Below are positions 8,289-17,802 of a DNA stretch of 64,000 nucleotides, in pieces; position 1 is the first letter of the stretch, and each line of letters begins with the position of its first letter. Source of the DNA: Streptomyces sp. NBC_00557 (lineage in GTDB: Bacteria > Actinomycetota > Actinomycetes > Streptomycetales > Streptomycetaceae). Under the pieces are notes generated by a model, which made no database searches, was not told the origin of the DNA, and saw nothing but the letters and a program-made list of their open reading frames with translations. The position numbers and the translations under genes are program-made. The stretch lies in NCBI RefSeq assembly GCF_036345995.1, contig NZ_CP107796.1, forward strand, positions 6,076,001-6,140,000, in the 5' to 3' direction.

Positions 8289-9248
8289 GTGAGTCCCAAC
8301 GGCTCCGACCGCTCGCCGCGGCGCCCGATGCGGCGGAAGCTGCTGCAGGCACTGACCGCGGGCCTGGTCCTGGCGACCGCAACCGGTTGCACATACAAGG
8401 ACTTCCCCCGCCTTGGCATGCCCACCCCGACCACGGAAGAGGCTCCGCGGATCCTCTCCCTGTGGCAGGGCTCCTGGGCTGCCGCGCTCGCCGTCGGCGT
8501 GCTGGTGTGGGGCCTGATCCTGTGGAGTGCTTTCTTCCACCGGCGCAGCCGCACCAAGGTCGAGGTACCTCCGCAGACCCGGTACAACATGCCGATCGAG
8601 GCCCTGTACACGGTGGTCCCGATCATCATCATCTCGGTGCTCTTCTACTTCACGGCCCGGGACGAGTCGAAGCTCCTGGACCTCTCCAAGAAGCCCGACG
8701 TCACGGTCAACGTGGTCGGCTTCCAGTGGAGCTGGGGCTTCAACTACATCGAGAACGTCCCCGGTGTCTCCGGCGACGCCAAGACCGACAAGAACCTGGA
8801 CGCCATTCCGGACCGGTTCAAGAAGGACTTCCCGGCGAACGCCGGCGGTGTCTACGACGTCGGTACGCCCGGCACGCGGAACCCGCAGACGAACAACCCC
8901 GGTCCGACGCTCTGGCTCCCCAAGGGCAAGACGGTTCGCTTCGTCCTGACCTCTCGTGACGTCATCCACTCCTTCTGGGTGGTGCCGTTCCTGATGAAGC
9001 AGGACGTCATCCCGGGCCACACCAATGCCTTCCAGGTGACCCCGAACCACGAGGGCACCTTCCTCGGCAAGTGCGCCGAGCTCTGCGGTGTCGACCACTC
9101 GCGCATGCTGTTCAACGTGAAGGTCGTCTCCCCGGCGGCGTACCAGAAGCACCTCCAGGACCTCGCCAAGAAGGGGCAGACCGGTTACATTCCCGCCGGC
9201 ATCGCGCAGACGAGCCACGAGAAGAACCGGGAGACGAACAACCTGTGA
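8289..9248 (+). CDS. ctaC: Cytochrome c oxidase subunit II (CtaC), lipoprotein
   Basis: Carries the CuA centre that takes electrons from the bcc complex into the aa3 oxidase. The 319-residue product has a lipoprotein signal ending ATATGC (Cys34), two membrane spans, and a periplasmic-side cupredoxin domain. The CuA ligands are visible: the His of DVIHSFW, and [12 protein letters not shown], which supplies two Cys, a His and a Met. The GTG start has a GGAAGG site just upstream. Its stop overlaps the ctaD start by 4 nt (GTGA), indicating translational coupling in a ctaC-ctaD-ctaF operon. Assignment is firm. Confidence 0.97.
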   Translation: MSPNGSDRSPRRPMRRKLLQALTAGLVLATATGCTYKDFPRLGMPTPTTEEAPRILSLWQGSWAAALAVGVLVWGLILWSAFFHRRSRTKVEVPPQTRYNMPIEALYTVVPIIIISVLFYFTARDESKLLDLSKKPDVTVNVVGFQWSWGFNYIENVPGVSGDAKTDKNLDAIPDRFKKDFPANAGGVYDVGTPGTRNPQTNNPGPTLWLPKGKTVRFVLTSRDVIHSFWVVPFLMKQDVIPGHTNAFQVTPNHEGTFLGKCAELCGVDHSRMLFNVKVVSPAAYQKHLQDLAKKGQTGYIPAGIAQTSHEKNRETNNL

Positions 9249-10978
9249 GCATCCTCAACGAACCCCAGGGTGCCGCGGCAGCTGAAGGCGCGTACGCGGA
9301 CGAGCTGCCGGTCAGGCGCAAGCAGCCCGGCAATGTCGTGGTGAAGTGGCTGACGACCACCGACCACAAGACGATCGGGACGATGTACCTTGCGACGTCG
9401 TTCGCGTTCTTCCTGATCGGTGGCGTGATGGCGCTGCTCATGCGCGCCGAGCTGGCCCGTCCGGGTCTGCAGATCATGTCGAACGAGCAGTTCAACCAGG
9501 CGTTCACGATGCACGGCACGATCATGCTGCTGATGTTCGCGACGCCGCTGTTCGCCGGCTTCGCGAACTGGATCATGCCGCTGCAGATCGGCGCGCCCGA
9601 CGTGGCCTTCCCGCGGCTGAACATGTTCGCCTACTGGCTGTACCTGTTCGGCTCGCTCATCGCGGTCGGCGGCTTCCTCACCCCGGAGGGCGCGGCCGAC
9701 TTCGGCTGGTTCGCCTACTCCCCGCTGTCGGACGCGGTCCGCAGCCCGGGCGTCGGCGCCGACATGTGGATCATGGGTCTGGCCATGTCCGGTTTCGGCA
9801 CGATCCTCGGCTCGGTCAACTTCATCACCACGATCATCTGCATGCGCGCCCCGGGCATGACCATGTTCCGCATGCCGATCTTCGTGTGGAACGTGCTGCT
9901 GACCGGTGTCCTGGTCCTGCTGGCCTTCCCGGTGCTGGCGGCCGCGCTGTTCGCGCTGGAGGCGGACCGCAAGTTCGGCGCCCACGTCTTCGACGCCACC
10001 AACGGCGGCGCCCTGCTGTGGCAACACCTCTTCTGGTTCTTCGGCCATCCCGAGGTGTACATCATCGCCCTCCCGTTCTTCGGCATCATCTCCGAAGTGA
10101 TCCCGGTGTTCTCCCGCAAGCCGATGTTCGGCTACATGGGCCTGGTCGCCGCGACCATCGCGATCGCCGGTCTGTCGGTCACGGTGTGGGCGCACCACAT
10201 GTACGTCACCGGCGGCGTGCTGCTGCCGTTCTTCTCCTTCATGACGTTCCTGATCGCCGTCCCGACCGGTGTGAAGTTCTTCAACTGGATCGGCACCATG
10301 TGGAAGGGCAGCCTGTCGTTCGAGACGCCGATGCTCTGGGCGACCGGCTTCCTGATCACCTTCACGTTCGGTGGTCTGACCGGTGTCATCCTGGCCTCGC
10401 CGCCGATGGACTTCCACGTGTCCGACTCGTACTTCGTGGTGGCCCACTTCCACTACGTCGTCTTCGGCACGGTCGTCTTCGCCATGTTCTCCGGCTTCCA
10501 CTTCTGGTGGCCGAAGTGGACCGGCAAGATGCTCGACGAGCGCCTGGGCAAGATCACCTTCTGGACGCTGTTCATCGGCTTCCACGGCACCTTCCTGGTC
10601 CAGCACTGGCTGGGCGCCGAGGGCATGCCCCGCCGGTACGCCGACTACCTGGCCGCCGACGGCTTCACCGCCCTGAACACGGTCTCGACCATCTGCTCCT
10701 TCCTGCTCGGCCTGTCGATCCTGCCGTTCCTCTACAACGTGTGGAAGACGGCCAAGTACGGCAAGCCGGTCGGCGTGGACGACCCGTGGGGCTACGGCCG
10801 CTCCCTGGAGTGGGCGACCTCCTGCCCGCCGCCGCGGCACAACTTCGTCACCCTGCCGCGGATCCGCAGTGAATCCCCGGCGTTCGACCTGCACCACCCC
10901 GAGATCGCCGCGCTGGAGCAGCTCGAGCACGCCGGTCACGGCAGCGCCATCGCGGGCAGCAAGGAGGCCGGCAAGTGA
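9245..10978 (+). CDS. ctaD: Cytochrome c oxidase subunit I (CtaD)
   Basis: Catalytic subunit of the aa3 oxidase with low-spin heme a and the heme a3-CuB site; pumps protons in the plasma membrane. The 577-residue protein has about 12 membrane spans. Conserved pieces include TMHGTIMLL (heme a ligand His), [15 protein letters not shown] (CuB His and the cross-linked Tyr), WAHHMY (CuB His pair) and VAHFHYV (heme a3 and heme a His). The GTG at 9245 overlaps the ctaC stop by 4 nt, and the stop overlaps the ctaF ATG. Together these make an operon. Confidence 0.98.
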   Translation: MSILNEPQGAAAAEGAYADELPVRRKQPGNVVVKWLTTTDHKTIGTMYLATSFAFFLIGGVMALLMRAELARPGLQIMSNEQFNQAFTMHGTIMLLMFATPLFAGFANWIMPLQIGAPDVAFPRLNMFAYWLYLFGSLIAVGGFLTPEGAADFGWFAYSPLSDAVRSPGVGADMWIMGLAMSGFGTILGSVNFITTIICMRAPGMTMFRMPIFVWNVLLTGVLVLLAFPVLAAALFALEADRKFGAHVFDATNGGALLWQHLFWFFGHPEVYIIALPFFGIISEVIPVFSRKPMFGYMGLVAATIAIAGLSVTVWAHHMYVTGGVLLPFFSFMTFLIAVPTGVKFFNWIGTMWKGSLSFETPMLWATGFLITFTFGGLTGVILASPPMDFHVSDSYFVVAHFHYVVFGTVVFAMFSGFHFWWPKWTGKMLDERLGKITFWTLFIGFHGTFLVQHWLGAEGMPRRYADYLAADGFTALNTVSTICSFLLGLSILPFLYNVWKTAKYGKPVGVDDPWGYGRSLEWATSCPPPRHNFVTLPRIRSESPAFDLHHPEIAALEQLEHAGHGSAIAGSKEAGK

Positions 10979-11373
10979 AGATCCAGGGCCGGATGTTCAT
11001 CTGGCTGAGCTTCTTCCTCCTGATCATGGCCATCGTGTATGGCGTGTGGTCGAAGGAGCCGGCCGGCACCACGGCGCTCTTCCTGGCCTTCGGTCTGAGC
11101 GTGATGATCGGCTTCTACCTGGGCTTCACGGCCCGGCGGGTCGACGCGGGCGCCCAGGACGACAAGGAGGCCGACGTCGCGGACGACGCGGGCGAGCTGG
11201 GCTTCTTCAGCCCGCACAGCTGGCAGCCGCTGCTGCTGGGCTTCGGCGGTGCGATCGCCTTCCTCAGCATCGCGGTCGGCTGGTGGCTGATCTACTTCTC
11301 CGCCCCGTTCATCGTGGTCGGTCTGTTCGGCTGGGTGTTCGAGTACTACCACGGTGAGAACCGCACCCAGTAG
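10975..11373 (+). CDS. ctaF: Actinobacterial cytochrome c oxidase subunit IV (CtaF)
   Basis: Small accessory subunit specific to the actinobacterial bcc-aa3 supercomplex. The 132-residue protein has an N-terminal pair of membrane helices (about residues 6-55), an acidic cytoplasmic loop rich in Asp and Glu, and a second helical pair at about residues 75-125. Its ATG overlaps the ctaD stop (ATGA), so it is co-translated with ctaD. A perfect 14-bp hairpin terminator follows directly, closing the ctaC-D-F operon. Confidence 0.93.
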   Translation: MKIQGRMFIWLSFFLLIMAIVYGVWSKEPAGTTALFLAFGLSVMIGFYLGFTARRVDAGAQDDKEADVADDAGELGFFSPHSWQPLLLGFGGAIAFLSIAVGWWLIYFSAPFIVVGLFGWVFEYYHGENRTQ

Positions 11374-11390
11374 CACCGAGCGCACCACCC

Positions 11391-11429
11391 GGGAGCCCGG
11401 ACCCTTCGTCAGGAGGGGTCCGGGCTCCC
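11391..11429 (+). terminator. Terminator after ctaCDF
   Basis: Perfect 14-bp stem, arms 11391-11404 (GGGAGCCCGGACCC) and 11416-11429, 11-nt loop, followed by a pyrimidine-rich TCTTCT stretch. It separates ctaF from the L,D-transpeptidase gene. Confidence 0.9.
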
Positions 11430-11559
11430 GTCTTCTACACCGGTGGAGCCGGCATTCCGGCGCAGGCGGGGCCGGTGTGTCGTTCACTCGCAGCAGTGTC
11501 GATCCCCCGTACGGGTCACCTGCCGCGCCGATAGGGTCAGCGCCTCATAGCGTGATCGT

Positions 11560-12819
11560 ATGAACCACACTCCGCGGACCCGCACCGTCGTCAGCTGCGC
11601 CCTGCTGGCGACCGCGCTCGGCATGGGCGTCACCGCCTGCGGTCCGGACGGCGACCCTCTGTCGGCCAAGCCGTACGACGCGGCGGACGTGATCTCCTTC
11701 AACGGCCCGACCGAGGCAGGGAAGAAGGCCGATCCGGACAAGCCCCTGGAGGTCACCGCCGACGGCGACGACCGCATCACCGACGTCACCGTCCAGGACT
11801 CCGCAGGGCGCCATGTGGCGGGCGAACTCGCCGCCGACGGCAGCAGATGGCACAGCACCGCCCCGCTGGCCGCCAACGCCCACTACACGGTCACGGTGAG
11901 CACCGAGGACGATGACGGCGCGCCCGGCCGCAAGGTCTTCGCCTTCGACACCAGCAGACCCAGCAGCAAGAAGCGCCTGACCGTCACCTTCGGTCCGAAA
12001 CCGGGCCGGTACGGCGTCGGCGAGCCCATCACCGCCCAACTCAACCAGGCGGTCAAGGACAGGGCGCAGCGCGCCGTCGTGGAGCGCGCCCTCCGGGTGG
12101 ACTCCGTGCCGGCCGTGCAGGGCTCCTGGTACTGGGTGAACGACAAGGAACTCCACTACCGGCCCGAGGAGTACTGGCCCACCGGCACGACGGTCACGGT
12201 GCACAGCAACCTGGACGGCATCAAGATCGGCGACCGGCTGTGGGGCGCCCCGTCCAAGCCGGTGAAGATCACCATCGGCGACCGGATCCTGGCCCTCACC
12301 GACGCCGCGGCCCACCAGCTGACGTTCTACAAGAACGGCGAGGCGATCAAACGGATCCCTGTCACCACCGGCAAGCCCGGCTACGACACCCGCAACGGCA
12401 TCAAGGTCGTCCTGGAGAAGTCGTACCTCGTGCGGATGCGCGGCACCACGATCGGCATCTCCGCGAGCAGCTCCGACTCCTACGACCTGAACGTCTACTA
12501 CGCCGCCCGGGTGACCTGGTCCGGCGAGTACGTCCACGCCGCGCCCTGGTCCGTGGGCTCACAGGGCTACGCGAACGTCAGCCACGGCTGCACCGGCATG
12601 AGCAACGCCAACGCCGCCTGGTTCTTCGAGAACATCCACCCCGGCGACATCGTCCAGGTCGTCAACTCGCGCGGTCACCAGATGGAGGACTTCGGCAACG
12701 GCTTCGGCGACTGGAACGTCGACTGGAAGAAGTGGACGCAGGGCAGCGCCCTGACCAGCACCAAGCAGACGGCGCCGTCGGACGCGGACACGGTCCGCCT
12801 CCAGCCGGCGGCCCTGTGA
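11560..12819 (+). CDS. L,D-transpeptidase lipoprotein (YkuD domain with Ig-like domains)
   Basis: Cell-wall enzyme that makes 3-3 peptidoglycan cross-links. The 419-residue protein has a lipoprotein signal with lipobox VTAC (Cys27), then two Ig-like beta domains (about residues 40-230) and a YkuD domain (about 245-370). The catalytic motif is complete: a His in YVHAAPW followed by SHGCTGMS with Cys344. This multi-domain plan matches actinobacterial LdtMt2-like enzymes. A TAGGGT -10-like box lies at 11532-11537. The gene lies between the ctaCDF and ctaE-qcrCAB operons, with its own promoter and a terminator before it, so it is not simply a respiratory gene. Confidence 0.92.
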   Translation: MNHTPRTRTVVSCALLATALGMGVTACGPDGDPLSAKPYDAADVISFNGPTEAGKKADPDKPLEVTADGDDRITDVTVQDSAGRHVAGELAADGSRWHSTAPLAANAHYTVTVSTEDDDGAPGRKVFAFDTSRPSSKKRLTVTFGPKPGRYGVGEPITAQLNQAVKDRAQRAVVERALRVDSVPAVQGSWYWVNDKELHYRPEEYWPTGTTVTVHSNLDGIKIGDRLWGAPSKPVKITIGDRILALTDAAAHQLTFYKNGEAIKRIPVTTGKPGYDTRNGIKVVLEKSYLVRMRGTTIGISASSSDSYDLNVYYAARVTWSGEYVHAAPWSVGSQGYANVSHGCTGMSNANAAWFFENIHPGDIVQVVNSRGHQMEDFGNGFGDWNVDWKKWTQGSALTSTKQTAPSDADTVRLQPAAL

Positions 12820-12828
12820 GCGCCTCGC

Positions 12829-12899
12829 AGGGCGCGGGGCCGTGTGCGACGTGCGGCTACCGCTGCGCGGGCGCGAACGCCCCCACCGGCCCGCACCCG
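12829..12899. repeat. Dispersed GC-rich intergenic element, copy B
   Basis: A block starting GGGCGCGGGGCCGTGTGCG, containing GTGCGGCTACCGCTGCGC and then GGGCGCGAACGCCCCC. Head and core resemble the element at 8046-8112, although the centre differs. It fills the space between the convergent L,D-transpeptidase and receiver-like genes and may act as a terminator for both. Confidence 0.45.
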
Positions 12900-12926
12900 C
12901 GCACGAAACCCGGCGCCCCCGGTCTG

Positions 12927-13328
12927 TCAGGCGCCCACCAGCCGCCTCTGCCGCAGCAACGAGGCCAGCGCCGACGCGAACTCGACGGGATCCACCGGCA
13001 GGGTGACCGCGGCGTCCGCCCGGCTCCACGTCGCCAGCCAGGCGTCCTGCGGCCGCCCCATCAGAAGCAGCACCGGCGGGCAGTTGAACACCTCGTCCTT
13101 GATCTGCCGGCACACCCCCATACCGCCCATCGGCACGGCCTCGCCGTCCAGCACGCAGACGTCGATGCCGCCCTTGTCCAGCTCACGCAGCACCGCGCCG
13201 GGAGTGGCGCACTCGACGAACTCGACGAGGGGCACGTCCGGAGCGGGCCTGCGGCCGGCGGCCAGCCGTACTTGCTCGCGGGTGTTGGAGTCGTCGCTGT
13301 AGACCAGCACCGTGGCGGTCGGCTGCAT
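12927..13328 (-). CDS. Receiver-domain-like protein without output domain
   Basis: A single 133-residue domain resembling a response-regulator receiver: an acidic pair at Asp12-Asp13 (YSDDSN), a possible phosphoacceptor Asp61 at the end of strand 3 (VCVLDGE), and alternating strands and helices. The usual Lys-Pro after strand 5 is replaced by LPVDP, so the switch lysine is missing and normal phosphorylation chemistry is doubtful. There is no DNA-binding or enzymatic domain. A GGAGGAACC ribosome site precedes the ATG. It is divergent from ctaE and sits inside the respiratory cluster. A regulatory or scaffold role there is inference. Confidence 0.8.
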   Translation of the reverse strand: MQPTATVLVYSDDSNTREQVRLAAGRRPAPDVPLVEFVECATPGAVLRELDKGGIDVCVLDGEAVPMGGMGVCRQIKDEVFNCPPVLLLMGRPQDAWLATWSRADAAVTLPVDPVEFASALASLLRQRRLVGA

Positions 13329-13484
13329 GGTTCCTCCGGGACGTCGGCGTCGTACGGACGGGACGGACAGGGCCGTTCGGGGCGGAGCTTACTCCCGTGG
13401 AAGTGCCCATGAACACCACGTCAACACCGGTCCGGTGGGGAGCAACACTCCGAACGGCACCCCCCGGAGTGAGGGCGGGATAAG

Positions 13485-13505
13485 CGACCGACATAATGTC
13501 GGTCG
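13485..13505. promoter_or_regulatory. Perfect 21-bp palindrome overlapping the ctaE start codon
   Basis: Arms CGACCGACAT (13485-13494) and ATGTCGGTCG (13496-13505) flank a single central A. The second arm begins with the ctaE ATG. It could bind a dimeric regulator, or form an mRNA hairpin that hides the start. Confidence 0.7.
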
Positions 13506-14116
13506 TGGCGACAGCAACGACAGTAGAAACCGGGCACGCGCACCCGTCGGTCAATCGGCCGAACCTCACCAGCGTCGGAACCATCATCTGGCTGAGTTCC
13601 GAGCTGATGTTCTTCGCGGCCCTCTTCGCGATGTACTTCACCCTGCGATCGGTGACGGGTCCGGCGCACTGGAAGCACATGGCCGACGCGCTCAATGTGC
13701 CCTTCTCCGCGACGAACACCACGATCCTGGTGCTCTCCTCGCTCACCTGCCAGCTCGGCGTGTTCGCGGCCGAGCGCGGTGACGTGAAGAAGCTCCGCGG
13801 GTGGTTCATCCTCACCTTCATCATGGGTGCGATCTTCATCGGCGGTCAGATCTACGAGTACACGAGCCTGGTGAAGGACGACGGCATCTCGCTGTCCTCG
13901 GACCCGTACGGCTCGGTGTTCTACCTGACCACCGGCTTCCACGGCCTGCACGTGACGGGCGGTCTCATCGCCTTCCTGCTGGTCCTCGGACGCACCTACA
14001 TGGCCAAGAGGTTCACCCACGAGCAGGCGACCGCCGCCATCGTCGTGTCCTACTACTGGCACTTCGTCGATGTGGTCTGGATCGGCCTTTTCGCCACGAT
14101 CTACCTGATCAAGTAG
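13496..14116 (+). CDS. ctaE: Cytochrome c oxidase subunit III (CtaE)
   Basis: Membrane subunit that stabilises the aa3 catalytic core. The 206-residue protein has five predicted membrane helices. The conserved segment [29 protein letters not shown] matches in parts the actinobacterial CtaE N-terminus, and [12 protein letters not shown] and [14 protein letters not shown] are family motifs. The start could be this ATG or the in-frame GTG at 13505; neither has a strong ribosome site, and the ATG lies within a palindrome. It is the first gene of the ctaE-qcrC-qcrA-qcrB operon, split from ctaCDF as in mycobacteria. Confidence 0.95.
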   Translation: MSVVATATTVETGHAHPSVNRPNLTSVGTIIWLSSELMFFAALFAMYFTLRSVTGPAHWKHMADALNVPFSATNTTILVLSSLTCQLGVFAAERGDVKKLRGWFILTFIMGAIFIGGQIYEYTSLVKDDGISLSSDPYGSVFYLTTGFHGLHVTGGLIAFLLVLGRTYMAKRFTHEQATAAIVVSYYWHFVDVVWIGLFATIYLIK

Positions 14117-14179
14117 CCGGGACCGGTTCCCGCACATCCAGAAGCACCGACGCAGAAGATCCTGACACCGGGGTAATCC

Positions 14180-14992
14180 GTGAAAAAGCTCTCCGCACGA
14201 CGACGCCATCCGCTGGCGGCGGTCGTCGTCCTACTCCTCGCGCTGGCGGCCACTGGGGGGCTGTACGCCGCGTTCGCACCCGCGGGCAAGGCGCAGGCCG
14301 ATGATTCCGCCCAGTCCCTGACCATCCAGGAGGGCAAGAAGCTCTACGAGGTCGGCTGCGCCAGCTGCCACGGCACCGGTGGCCAGGGCTCCTCCGACGG
14401 GCCGAGCCTGGTCGGCGTGGGCGCCGCGGCCGTCGACTTCCAGGTCGGCACCGGCCGTATGCCCGCGGCCACCTCGCAGGGCGCCCAGGTCCCGCGCAAG
14501 AAGGTCGTCTACAACCAGACGCAGATCGACCAGCTCGCCGCGTACATCGCCTCGCTGGGCGCCGGCCCGAGCGTCCCCACCAAGGACCAGTACGGTCCGG
14601 CGGGCGCGGACATCGCCAAGGGCGGCGAGCTGTTCCGCACCAACTGCGCGCAGTGCCACAACTTCACCGGCAAGGGCGGTGCCCTCACCAAGGGCAAGTT
14701 CGCGCCCACGCTGGAGGGTGTCGACCCGAAGCACATCTACGAGGCCATGCAGACCGGCCCGCAGAACATGCCGTCCTTCCCCGACACCACGCTGTCCTCG
14801 AAGAACAAGAAGGACATCATCGCGTACCTGCACGCGGTCGACAGCAGCGAGACGACGAACCCCGGCGGTCTGGAGCTGGGCGGCCTCGGGCCGGTCAGTG
14901 AGGGTCTGTTCGCCTGGATCTTCGGCCTCGGCGCGCTGATCGCCGTCGCCGTCTGGGTCGCCGCTCGGACCGCAAAGGCCAAGAAGTCATGA
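14180..14992 (+). CDS. qcrC: Diheme cytochrome c subunit of the bcc complex (QcrC)
   Basis: Passes electrons from the Rieske centre directly to CuA, replacing a soluble cytochrome c. The 270-residue protein has an N-terminal hydrophobic export segment, two c-type heme motifs (CASCHGTGG near residue 60 and CAQCHNFTG near residue 160), and a C-terminal membrane anchor (about residues 240-262) followed by basic residues. The GTG start is preceded by GGGGTAA. The stop overlaps the qcrA ATG (ATGA). Confidence 0.97.
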   Translation: MKKLSARRRHPLAAVVVLLLALAATGGLYAAFAPAGKAQADDSAQSLTIQEGKKLYEVGCASCHGTGGQGSSDGPSLVGVGAAAVDFQVGTGRMPAATSQGAQVPRKKVVYNQTQIDQLAAYIASLGAGPSVPTKDQYGPAGADIAKGGELFRTNCAQCHNFTGKGGALTKGKFAPTLEGVDPKHIYEAMQTGPQNMPSFPDTTLSSKNKKDIIAYLHAVDSSETTNPGGLELGGLGPVSEGLFAWIFGLGALIAVAVWVAARTAKAKKS

Positions 14993-16047
14993 GTAGCCAA
15001 GACATTCCAGAAGAGAACCTGCCCGCTGAGCAGGACCACGCGCACGGCGCGGTAGGGATCGCGGACGAGGAGAACCCGTTCGCGGATCCGGGCCTGCCGC
15101 CCCACGAGCACCGCATCCAGGACATCGACGAGCGGGCCGCCAAGCGGTCCGAGCGCGCGGTCGCCCTGCTGTTCACGGTGTCGATGCTGGCCACCCTCGG
15201 CTTCATCGCCTCGTACGTGACGATCCCGCACGACAAGAACATCTTCGTGTTCCCGATCGGGCACCTCAGCGCGCTGAACTTCGCGCTGGGCCTGACCCTC
15301 GGCACGGCGCTGTTCTGCATCGGCGCGGGCGCGGTCCACTGGGCCCGCACCCTGATGTCCGACGTCGAGGTCGCCGACGAGCGGCACCCGATCGAGGCCG
15401 CCCCCGAGGTCCGCGCGAAGGTCCACGCGGACTTCAGGCAGGGCGCCAAGGAGTCGGCGCTCGGCCGCCGCAAGCTGATCCGCAACACGATGTTCGGTGC
15501 GCTGGCGCTGGTGCCGCTCTCCGGCGTCATGCTGCTGCGCGACCTCGGCCCGCTGCCCGGCACCTCGCTGCGTCACACGCTGTGGGCCAAGGGCAAGCGC
15601 CTGGTCAACATGAACACGGGCCAGCCGCTGCGTCCCGAGGACGTCGCCGTCGGTTCCCTCACCTTCGCCAAGCCCGACGGGCTGGAGGAGACGAGCGAGG
15701 ACTTCCAGACGGAGATCGCCAAGGCCGCCCTGATGATCGTCCGGCTCCAGCCGGGCAACATCAAGGACAAGCGCGAGCTCGACTGGTCGCACGAGGGCAT
15801 CGTCGCCTTCTCGAAGATCTGCACCCACGTCGGCTGCCCGATCTCCCTGTACGAGCAGCAGACGCACCACGTGCTGTGCCCGTGCCACCAGTCCACCTTC
15901 GACCTCTCCGACGGTGCCCGAGTGATCTTCGGCCCCGCCGGCCACGCCCTGCCGCAGCTGCGCATCGGTGTGGACAGCGAGGGTTACCTCCAGGCGCTCG
16001 GCGACTTCGAGGAGCCCGTCGGTCCTGCATTCTGGGAGCGCGGATGA
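14989..16047 (+). CDS. qcrA: Rieske iron-sulfur subunit of the bcc complex (QcrA)
   Basis: Carries the 2Fe-2S cluster that accepts electrons from menaquinol. The 352-residue protein has an acidic N-terminal extension, three membrane spans (about residues 55-75, 85-110 and 165-185) typical of actinobacteria, and a C-terminal Rieske domain. The cluster ligands are in CTHVGCPIS and CPCHQSTFD. It starts by overlapping the qcrC stop, and its own stop overlaps the qcrB ATG, so the three bcc subunits are translationally coupled. Confidence 0.97.
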   Translation: MSSQDIPEENLPAEQDHAHGAVGIADEENPFADPGLPPHEHRIQDIDERAAKRSERAVALLFTVSMLATLGFIASYVTIPHDKNIFVFPIGHLSALNFALGLTLGTALFCIGAGAVHWARTLMSDVEVADERHPIEAAPEVRAKVHADFRQGAKESALGRRKLIRNTMFGALALVPLSGVMLLRDLGPLPGTSLRHTLWAKGKRLVNMNTGQPLRPEDVAVGSLTFAKPDGLEETSEDFQTEIAKAALMIVRLQPGNIKDKRELDWSHEGIVAFSKICTHVGCPISLYEQQTHHVLCPCHQSTFDLSDGARVIFGPAGHALPQLRIGVDSEGYLQALGDFEEPVGPAFWERG

Positions 16048-17681
16048 GTACTGCATCGAACGACGCACCCCGCTCTCGCGGGAAGGCACCGGCCGGCGAG
16101 CGTGTCGCCGACTGGGCCGACGGCCGGCTCGGGATCTACTCCCTGGCCAAGGCCAACATGCGCAAGATCTTCCCCGACCACTGGTCGTTCATGTTGGGCG
16201 AAGTGTGCATGTACAGCTTCATCATCATCATCCTGACGGGTGTCTATCTGACGCTGTTCTTCCACCCGTCGATGAACGAGGTGGAGTACCACGGCAGCTA
16301 TGTCCCGCTCCAGGGGCAGCTGATGTCCGAGGCGTTCAACTCGACCCTGCACATCTCCTTCGACGTGCGCGGTGGCCTGCTCGTGCGGCAGATCCACCAC
16401 TGGGCCGCGCTGATCTTCCTCGCCGGCATGTTCGTGCACATGATGCGCGTGTTCTTCACCGGTGCGTTCCGCAAGCCGCGTGAGATCAACTGGCTGTTCG
16501 GCTTCCTGCTGTTCGTCCTCGGCATGTTCACCGGCTTCACCGGTTACTCGCTCCCGGACGACCTGCTCTCCGGCACCGGTGTCCGCTTCATGGAGGGCGC
16601 GATCCTGTCCGTGCCGATCGTCGGCACGTACCTGTCGTACTTCCTCTTCGGCGGTCAGTTCCCCGGCCACGACTTCGTCGCCCGGTTCTACTCGATCCAC
16701 ATCCTGCTGCTGCCGGGCATCATGCTCGGTCTGATGGTGGCGCACCTGATCCTGGTCTTCTACCACAAGCACACGCAGTTCGCGGGTCCGGGCAAGACCA
16801 ACAACAACGTCGTCGGCATGCCGCTGCTGCCGGTCTACATGGCCAAGGCCGGAGGCTTCTTCTTCCTGGTCTTCGGTGTCATCGCGGCCATCGCGGCGGT
16901 CGCCCAGATCAACCCGATCTGGGCCATGGGCCCCTACCGCCCGGACCAGGTGTCCACCGGCGCCCAGCCCGACTGGTACATGGGCTTCGCCGAGGGTCTG
17001 ATCCGCTTCATGCCGGGCTGGGAGATCAACTTCGCGGGCCACACGCTCGTCCTGGGCGTGTTCATCCCGCTGGTTCTCTTCCCGCTGGTCCTGGCGGCGA
17101 TCGCGGTCTACCCGTTCATCGAGTCGTGGATCACCGGCGACAAGCGCGAGCACCACATCCTGGACCGCCCGCGCAACGCCCCGACGCGCACCGCGTTCGG
17201 TGTGGCCTGGGTGACGATCTACATGATCACCCTGGTCGGCGGTGGCAACGACCTGTGGGCCACCCACTTCCACCTGTCGATCAACGCGGTCACCTGGTTC
17301 GTCCGGATCGGGTTCTTCGTCGGCCCGGTCATCGCGTTCCTCGTCACCAAGCGGATCTGCCTGGGTCTGCAGCGGCGTGACCGCGACAAGGTGCTGCACG
17401 GCCGCGAGACCGGCATCATCAAGCGGCTGCCGCACGGTGAGTTCATCGAGGTGCACGAGCCGCTCAGCCAGGAGCAGCTGCACACCCTCACCGCGCACGA
17501 GCAGTACAAGCCGGCCGAGATCGGCCCGACGGTCGACGAGAACGGCGTCGAGCGCAAGGTGCGTGCCGGCGAGAAGCTGCGGGTGAAGCTGTCCAACGCC
17601 TACTACGGCGAGAACAACCAGATCCCGAAGCCGACCGTCGAGGAGTACAAGGAGATCACGAGCGGCCACGGCCACCACTGA
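16044..17681 (+). CDS. qcrB: Cytochrome b subunit of the bcc complex (QcrB)
   Basis: Binds two b hemes and oxidises menaquinol; the target of several mycobacterial inhibitors (recalled). The 545-residue protein has the bis-His heme ligands in two helices ([18 protein letters not shown] and [17 protein letters not shown]) plus further spans, and a C-terminal cytoplasmic extension longer than in proteobacteria. The ATG at 16044 overlaps the qcrA stop. The operon ends in a perfect 14-bp hairpin. Confidence 0.97.
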   Translation: MSTASNDAPRSRGKAPAGERVADWADGRLGIYSLAKANMRKIFPDHWSFMLGEVCMYSFIIIILTGVYLTLFFHPSMNEVEYHGSYVPLQGQLMSEAFNSTLHISFDVRGGLLVRQIHHWAALIFLAGMFVHMMRVFFTGAFRKPREINWLFGFLLFVLGMFTGFTGYSLPDDLLSGTGVRFMEGAILSVPIVGTYLSYFLFGGQFPGHDFVARFYSIHILLLPGIMLGLMVAHLILVFYHKHTQFAGPGKTNNNVVGMPLLPVYMAKAGGFFFLVFGVIAAIAAVAQINPIWAMGPYRPDQVSTGAQPDWYMGFAEGLIRFMPGWEINFAGHTLVLGVFIPLVLFPLVLAAIAVYPFIESWITGDKREHHILDRPRNAPTRTAFGVAWVTIYMITLVGGGNDLWATHFHLSINAVTWFVRIGFFVGPVIAFLVTKRICLGLQRRDRDKVLHGRETGIIKRLPHGEFIEVHEPLSQEQLHTLTAHEQYKPAEIGPTVDENGVERKVRAGEKLRVKLSNAYYGENNQIPKPTVEEYKEITSGHGHH

Positions 17682-17700
17682 TCCCCGCGTCGCCACAGGG

Positions 17701-17733
17701 AAGGGCCCCGTCCGGCTTACGGACGGGGCCCTT
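17701..17733 (+). terminator. Terminator after qcrB
   Basis: Perfect 14-bp stem, arms 17701-17714 (AAGGGCCCCGTCCG) and 17720-17733, 5-nt loop. It ends the ctaE-qcrCAB operon before trpD. Confidence 0.9.
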
Positions 17734-17802
17734 CGCCGTGTACGGGGGTGGATAGGGTGGGAAACCACCACTGATTCCGTGTACGACACCCAGGAGCGGC
17801 TG

